From NCBI RefSeq assembly GCF_009905375.1, contig NC_133652.1, forward strand, positions 117,266,676 to 117,330,675: a stretch of 64,000 nt of DNA, written 5' to 3'. Positions 58,196 through 64,000 of this stretch are shown here, one piece after another. Numbering within the stretch: position 1 is the stretch's first letter; every line of letters begins with the position of its first letter. The position numbers and the translations under genes are program-made. Source of the DNA: Apium graveolens. Its lineage: Eukaryota; Streptophyta; Magnoliopsida; Apiales; Apiaceae. A model generated the notes under the pieces. The model was not told the origin of the DNA, did not search any database, and saw only the letters and a list, made by a program, of their open reading frames with translations.

Positions 58196-58735
58196 GTTTT
58201 CCAGCCAATAACACCCCACTAAACTTCTTGATCTATGGTCGCACTGGTTGGATTGGTGGGCTTCTTGGCAAGCTCTGCGAGGCCCAAGGCATCAGCTACT
58301 CATATGGCTCTGGGCGTCTTGAAAATCGAGCTTCCATTGAAAATGACATAGCCACTGTCAAGCCCACCCATGTTTTTAACGCTGCAGGTGTGACTGGGAG
58401 GCCAAATGTTGATTGGTGTGAGTCACATAAGGTGGAGACTATAAGGGCTAATGTGGTGGGTACTTTGACACTGGCTGATGTGTGTAATGAAAAGGGGTTG
58501 ATTGTGGTTAATTTTGCAACTGGGTGTATTTTTGAGTATGATGATGCTCATCCTGAAGGCTCTGGTATTGGATTTAAGGAGGAAGATACTCCTAATTTTA
58601 TTGGTTCTTATTATTCCAAGACTAAGGCTATGGTATATTTCTTGATTCTTGATTTCATAAAGTTTGCAACTTTTATGATTTTTAATTTCCCCCTCCCCCC
58701 TCTCTGTGTAGTTGATACATGAATTATGAGTGTTT

Positions 58736-58799
<64 letters not shown>

Positions 58800-60160
58800 C
58801 CCCCCCCTCCCCCCTCCCTCTCCCTCTCCCTCTCCCCCTCGCTCTCTCTCTCCCTCTCTCCCTCTCTCTCCCCCCCCCTCTCCCTCTCTGTGTAGTTGAT
58901 ACATTAATTATGAGTGTTATATATCTCTCTCTGTCTGTCTCTGTATGTGCATTGATACATGAATTATGGTGGGTGTTTAGTTTTTATATGTGTGCTCACA
59001 AGAAGATCTTGAACTACTGAAATTATTTTGACTGATCATAGTGTTCTTGAACTTAATATGACTGTGCTGAATCATGTATGGATTTGATTAGTGTAGTGTA
59101 GTGATTTAGTTTGTCTTCTGGGATCTGGAGTGTTGATGCAATCTTGTATCCGAGTTTGTGTGTTTTTCTTTGCTCTTCAATTTGTATTTGGATTTTCTGT
59201 GTTTAGATTGTCTTGAATGGGGATGTACGGTGTTCTGAATCTGCTTTTTGTATAGTGATTGATAGAATTAAATTTTGCTTGATTTTGAGGCACTGGTCCT
59301 GTTTGCATTTAGCAAGATCTGCTAGAGTAGCTTTCTACAGATTTGGTAGTTACAAAGATTTTAATTGGAAATGTGTAGTTTGAACTCTACCAGTCACTAG
59401 TGTCAACACAATGTAATGAAATCAAGGCACCACTTATAGATAAATATTTTCTTAAGTTCATTAGTGGAGTTATTAACTTGAAGTCTTTAAAGAACAAAGA
59501 GAGTGTTGAATTTCGTATCTAATAAAGGATTGATCTCTTATATTCCGCATTGGCAGTTGAGTAGTCCATAACCATTACATTGAATAGTTCTGCATTGCAA
59601 ACTAGCTTAGGGATGTTGCTGTGCTAAATTAAATTGCCCTCTAGTTCTATTGCTTTAATATGATTCTGATTTCTCTAATCATTGTACATTTTCCATTGTT
59701 GTTGAAGGTGGAAGATTTGCTTAGAAACTATGCAAATGTATGCACTCTACGTGTCAGGATGCCGATCACATCTGATTTATCCAACCCCCGCAACTTTATC
59801 ACAAAGATCACCCGATATGATAAAGTGGTCAATATACCAAACTCGATGACAATCTTGGATGAACTCCTCCCCATTTCAATCGAGATGGCAAAGCGAAACC
59901 TTACTGGAATCTGGAATTTCACAAACCCGGGAGTAGTCAGCCACAATGAGATTCTAGAGATGTATAGGGATTACATTGACCCAAAATTTACTTGGAAAAA
60001 TTTTAATCTTGAAGAGCAGGCGAAAGTTATCATCGCACCGAGGAGCAACAATGAACTTGATGCCTCCAAGCTGAAGACGGAATTCCCAGAACTCTTATCC
60101 ATCAAAGAGTCCCTCATTAAATATGTGTTCAAGCCGAATCAGAAGACCACTGTGGCTTGA
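58192..60160 (+). CDS. NRS/ER: NRS/ER (UER1): dTDP/UDP-4-keto-6-deoxyglucose epimerase/4-keto reductase
   Basis: Two exons, 58192-58632 and 59708-60160, joined in phase 0 across a 1,075 bp GT...AG intron, give 297 residues, close to the ~300 of the Arabidopsis enzyme. The product converts the 4-keto-6-deoxy intermediate to UDP-L-rhamnose in the cytosol, supplying rhamnose for pectin and flavonoid glycosides. The N-terminal NAD(P)-binding loop GRTGWIGG is at residues 16-23, NAAGVTGRPNVDWCE at 63-77, and the catalytic YSKTK (Y141, K145) lies at the exon end. Exon 2 carries CTLRVRMPI, NIPNSMTILDELLPI, GIWNFTNPGVVSHNEIL and NNELDASKLKTEFPEL. I chose the ATG at 58192 because the in-frame ATG at 58087 lies before the likely transcription start and would add a CT-repeat-encoded Ser-Leu tract. 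No damage seen; family identity is strong from wording. Confidence 0.95.
58633..59707 (+). other. NRS/ER intron with microsatellite and local duplication
   Basis: GT at 58633, AG at 59706-59707. 58738-58885 is a CT/CCCT-rich tract. The word CTGTGTAGTTGATACAT(G/T)AATTATG occurs at about 58703 and 58888, with a third shortened copy (TTGATACATGAATTATG) at about 58952, so the microsatellite and its flank were duplicated locally. Confidence 0.9.
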
Positions 60161-60839
60161 GACAGGTTCAAAGTTTTGTTATATGCTGTTTAATATTGGT
60201 TTGCGGGGGGTTGGAAAAATCACAGATCCCTTGCAGTGTGTATGATTTATTAATAGTGTACTAAATGTTTTTATGTGTTGTATTCAATTTGGTTATCAAT
60301 AAGAATCAGCAGATAGAGTCCGATTGCGTGGAGTTTGGACTAATGTATGTTGGATTTCTTTATAAATGCTGTACTCAGTTTGCAGAGTCTCTATAAAACT
60401 AAATAGTTTCTTGGGAACTAGAAACAAGTGTCTTGTTATTTACATATATAATCCAGTTATGTAGTCATCCCCTCGACTAATCTTTACACTGTTTTAAAAA
60501 TGATGGCATAATTATCCAGTGCAACCACAAACTACAAAGATGTGAAAAAACTTCAGAGAGAAAATACTAGCAAACTTTATTTTCAAATTTTCACAATGAA
60601 AATCAATGATCTTGAGCCCTTGATTCTCACTATTTCCCAACCCCCAATCTCATCTCCATGTATGATTAGTATCTGTACTCTGTAGTGTTTTGCATGTGAA
60701 GTCAAATAATTTAGTACATAGCATGAGGTACTTTTAGCAATTTGAAGGGTATACATCAGCCGTTTTATGCTCATCTCAAAACAAAAAATATGCATACAAT
60801 GTGTGAAAGAATGAAAATTATATCTGTGTTGTATATAGC
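60161..60839. other. Intergenic DNA between convergent genes
   Basis: Holds the 3' UTRs of both genes. AATAAGAA near 60297 could serve the plus-strand gene. No other feature seen. Confidence 0.7.
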
Positions 60840-62774
60840 TTACACCTCAATGGTCCTTTGATTGAGAGCAGTGTACCTCCATCTCTCTTTCTCCACGAAG
60901 TCTGCATCGAGGAACTTAGACGCAAATGCCCAGAGCCTATAAGTGTCTTCAAAGTTTGTCAATATCCCGAGTGAAGCTGTTACGACAGATAAACTTACAT
61001 TGAATTTCTCTTTCTTATTCTTTAAAAGTTTGTTGCGCTCTGGAGTTCTTGTGTGCAGCAAGGTATTTCCTTCCTCGTGCCTATCTGGGAACCAAATGTT
61101 TTTCAATAATCCAAAACCAAGCGAAATGTTGTTTCTATCAGCTAGCTTCTGTACAAGTGCAGGATCAACCTTTTCTCCTTTCCAGTCGAATATGTTGAAT
61201 GCCAGGGCTGGTCCTCGGTCGAATCTTACTTTTGGTCCATATATAATGACCAAGGGAATCCCAAATTCTGAATGTGGGTGTTGGAGACTCATCAATGCAT
61301 TTATCAGCCAATTGATTAGGTACCTTGATCTGTTACGGATAAGTATTAAGCCCAATGAATCTGCATGATTCAAGCCTCTTAATTCAATTTCTGAATATCC
61401 GCTTGTGGTTGCATCTGTATTTCCAAATTGGTTCATGTCGATGGGCTTATTTAGTTCTGTAATTTGAGAATCTGATTCTTGCTCTTGTTTTATATTGCCT
61501 TTCTGTAGGTTTTGCACCTCTGTGATTTCTTCATTGTGCTGAACTGACACTAGACCAGTGGATGTACTTGAGAAAGCCAAATTAACTTTTGTTGGTTCAG
61601 CTGGTGATGGTTGCTGTTCTTCATCTATGTCAAAGCTAGATGATTTGTCTAAATATTGACCATGTCTAGTAGATGGCAAAAGACTAACAATACCTATAGT
61701 CTTGGTTTTGGAACTCTTAAACACTGAAGCACTAGACTTTTTCACGAACAGACAGCCGAAACCTGATGGGTTTTCCCCAAAAATCTTGTAAAAGGAGCAA
61801 AATAGAAAATCTGGTCTGAAGAAGGAGAGGCCCAAAGTCTCCATGTCCTTTGCTCCTGAAGCAGTAGCATCAAGCAAAACATGCCACCCATTTTCCTGTG
61901 CTATGCTTAACCATTGATAAGAATACCGAGCTCCAGTCATTTTCGATTGTAGAGGGAAAACAAATAAACCCCTTTTTCTGTTCTTGTTTTTACTTACTAT
62001 CATCTTCTTCAAGTTTTTGGAGTGAATACTCATTTTGGGCCATGAGAATTTAGCTGACATTACTTTGGCACCTTTCTGCTTAGAGCAATCAATCATCATC
62101 TCTACGGCTTCATTCTCAAAATCATAGACAGTCAGAATCTCTCTATTAGACCAGAAAGGATAACTTTCTGCTAAAATCTTAAAAGCAGATGATTGGTTGG
62201 CAGTAAACACCATAGAATACTCATCTTCAGAAATGTTCATAAAGCTTGTTATTCTCTTTCTCATAATAGAATCAAATTCTGATTCTTGTCCACCATAGTG
62301 TATCTTAGAGTACAAGTTTGCTGACTTGTTTAAAATATGAAAGAAGGGCACACCAGAACCTATAGAAAACTGCGTTGAAGGAGCAGAAGCTGAAGTAGAG
62401 GCAACTGAAGTTGCAGAGTGATGGCTTTGTTTCTGGCCATATGAAAAGAGTCCATGGCCAATGTAATCAAAGCATACATGGTTTGAGAGATGATAATATT
62501 CTTGCACTCGGATTTGATCAGCTTGATAAGTTTTCAAGTATTGCGGGTAAGCTTTGGTAAAATTGGAAAATAATTCTGCCACTGAAGGGAGACTCTCATG
62601 GTTTGTGAACCTAGTATTTGGATAAAGAGAGGAATTTGTGGAATTTGCAAAGTCGTGCTGTGTAGTCGCTGTACTTCTTGTAGTAGAACCCTGGGAGTCT
62701 AGTCTATCAAAAGACAGATTTATACAAAAGCCATGAAAGCAGGTCGAGGCTTCTCTGATGCAAGGTGATTGCAT
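60840..62774 (-). CDS. PLP-dependent, molybdenum-cofactor-sulfurase-like protein (intronless)
   Basis: One uninterrupted 644-codon frame, ATG at 62774, TAA at 60840-60842. It starts MQSPCIREASTCFHGFC, the Cys-rich opening of a plant family related to the aminotransferase part of molybdenum cofactor sulfurase. The fold-type-I PLP domain covers about residues 65-345 and 465-640. HYGGQESEF (159-167), FTANQSSAFKILAESYPF (190-207), the PLP-aspartate block HVLLDATASGAKD (298-310) and the Schiff-base lysine K330 in FYKIFGENPSGFG are present. Residues ~350-460 are a variable, low-complexity insert. No C-terminal MOSC domain is present, unlike true sulfurase (ABA3), so sulfur transfer to Moco cannot be assumed; substrate unknown. 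It converges on NRS/ER. Frame and codons look healthy. Confidence 0.9.
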   Translation of the reverse strand: MQSPCIREASTCFHGFCINLSFDRLDSQGSTTRSTATTQHDFANSTNSSLYPNTRFTNHESLPSVAELFSNFTKAYPQYLKTYQADQIRVQEYYHLSNHVCFDYIGHGLFSYGQKQSHHSATSVASTSASAPSTQFSIGSGVPFFHILNKSANLYSKIHYGGQESEFDSIMRKRITSFMNISEDEYSMVFTANQSSAFKILAESYPFWSNREILTVYDFENEAVEMMIDCSKQKGAKVMSAKFSWPKMSIHSKNLKKMIVSKNKNRKRGLFVFPLQSKMTGARYSYQWLSIAQENGWHVLLDATASGAKDMETLGLSFFRPDFLFCSFYKIFGENPSGFGCLFVKKSSASVFKSSKTKTIGIVSLLPSTRHGQYLDKSSSFDIDEEQQPSPAEPTKVNLAFSSTSTGLVSVQHNEEITEVQNLQKGNIKQEQESDSQITELNKPIDMNQFGNTDATTSGYSEIELRGLNHADSLGLILIRNRSRYLINWLINALMSLQHPHSEFGIPLVIIYGPKVRFDRGPALAFNIFDWKGEKVDPALVQKLADRNNISLGFGLLKNIWFPDRHEEGNTLLHTRTPERNKLLKNKKEKFNVSLSVVTASLGILTNFEDTYRLWAFASKFLDADFVEKERWRYTALNQRTIEV

Positions 62775-64000
62775 CTTTTTATTTTATGCTCTTTCTCTAC
62801 ATGCTTTTATCTTGGCAAGTATCCTCTTTTCTTTTCATTTTTCTTCTCTGCTAGTTTTGCTAGCTTCATGACCAGGGTGCTCTGCGAGGCCCTTTTTGAA
62901 TCTTCGCGTCTTTAGATCGCTATTTGACTAAACTTTTTCTGATTTAAAAATCAGAAAAAATTGCTAAAATGTACAGCACGTTACAAACTTTGACTTGTAA
63001 TCCAAAATTAACAAAGTTCGATATACATTCTTCCTCCGGGGACCCTGTAGTTCACCAATCATATGTATCCTTATGATCAGGTCGTCTGAGTCTCCTCATC
63101 AAGTTACGCCACAGAAACTTGTACAGTGCATCTTAATTTTATCAATATTCTCAAAAAATGAGATGCACGAGGATATTATGAGGTATTATTATGCTGTAAA
63201 ATTATAGATGGATTTGATGTTTTTGGCAGATGTGGAAACCTGTAAGAATACAAGACCATCTTTTTGTAGTGGGAAGGGGCCACGACAGGCAGAAAGTGAT
63301 CTCGACCTTATGGTCCATGGCTTCCTGATGGCTGGTTTTTACGTGTAAATTGTCTATCATCACATGCAGATTCTAATATCTTGTCCGCCATTAAGAAAAG
63401 CAATTTGCAAGTGATTTGCAATTTGTAGGGTTGCAGACTTGCATACAAATTGCAAAAGACTTGCAGCACATCTGTAGGGTTAACAGCTAGGATACCATCT
63501 CAAGGATCAACCAAAAACATGCACATTTTTATCTAATTTTTAATGAATTTTAACAATTATTTAAGTTTACTTTTTGCTACTGAGCCCTGATGGAGTTAAT
63601 AATGATTGGTAAGGTTGGTAGAACACTCAAAGGAGACCATGTATATTAGATGGATGATAAGGACCTTAAGCTGTTGTAAACCTGATAATTTAGCTTCAAG
63701 TTTGGGGCACTGTCATTTTAACTATTAAGGCTCTCAAGTCCCTGCAGGAACCGGCAAGGTATGAATTAATATCACGTTTGGAGAAATTGAATATTGCAGT
63801 GTGAATAAAAATTTCCAGCTACTTGCTGTCTTCAAAAGTTCAAAGTATTGACTTTGAACTCTCGTATAATCACATGATTATGTTATAAATCCTTTGATAA
63901 TTCGTAGCATAGTTTTATTCATCAAATTTTGAGGGAATCTTATATAAATTGATATTAAAAATATATTATTAAAGAAAATAACAAATATTTTGAGTGAAAC
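62775..64000. other. Upstream region of the PLP-enzyme gene and intergenic DNA
   Basis: No gene, RNA or repeat supported. The first ~150 bp would be the promoter and leader of the minus-strand gene. Two copies of a TTGCAA-type word (63405-63470: GCAATTTGCAAG, ATTTGCAATTTG, ACAAATTGCAAAAG) form a small local repeat. Confidence 0.6.

Noticed and set aside
58730..59020. Ser-Leu/Pro-rich frame in the NRS/ER intron
   Set aside because: Translation of a CT/CCCT microsatellite.
60943..61368. Plus-strand 141-codon frame
   Set aside because: Antisense of the PLP-enzyme gene, with no recognisable domain.

Overview
This is a plant nuclear window. It contains intron-bearing and intronless eukaryotic genes with plant-type products, a plant TATA box followed by a CT-rich 5' leader, and about 54 kb of nested LTR retrotransposons. 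The families are Tekay/Del-type chromoviruses with ~4 kb LTRs, Sireviruses with an envelope-like gene, and an Angela/BARE-like Copia. A eudicot fits best. An asterid, possibly Apiaceae, is only a guess from the look of the repeats.

Layout. 1-4201: a decayed Copia (CP1, minus strand, Sirevirus-like RNase H), cut off inside its integrase. 4202-18205: GY1, a full-length minus-strand chromovirus with two ~3.96 kb LTRs, tRNA-iMet primer site, polypurine tract, gag, pol and chromodomain (frameshifted), plus an extra acidic ORF before gag. 18206-30351: GY2, a related plus-strand element whose 5' LTR lacks its first ~309 bp and whose 3' LTR carries a ~1.46 kb deletion. Its gag-pol is wrecked but its pre-gag ORF is still long. 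30352-31681 and 51444-54733: pieces of a minus-strand Sirevirus (SV0). 31682-43566: a second minus-strand Sirevirus (SV1) with pol, a small extra gene with its own TATA box, and a long envelope-like gene containing a 443 bp tandem duplication. 43567-51443: CP2, a plus-strand Angela-like Copia that has lost most of RT and RNase H, with an extra piece of its own 3' end in front of its 5' LTR.

54734-64000 is the genic part. After AT-rich intergenic DNA with small DNA transposons, including a 733 bp hAT-type element with an imperfect 8 bp target duplication, come two convergent genes. One is a two-exon gene for the UDP-rhamnose-pathway epimerase/reductase NRS/ER (UER1). The other is an intronless gene for a PLP-dependent, molybdenum-cofactor-sulfurase-like protein. 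Their 3' ends are ~680 bp apart. They are the only cellular genes I can support.

The most unusual signals are: (1) an array of at least four successive hairpins in the untranslated leader of CP2, with different but self-complementary arms around a shared CGGTTCGTGCCACAGCCG-type core; (2) homologous pre-gag ORFs in GY1 and GY2, still open in GY2 although gag-pol is ruined; (3) the small promoter-equipped gene between pol and the envelope-like gene of SV1; and (4) a short TCAGAACTTA motif scattered through coding and non-coding parts of SV1.
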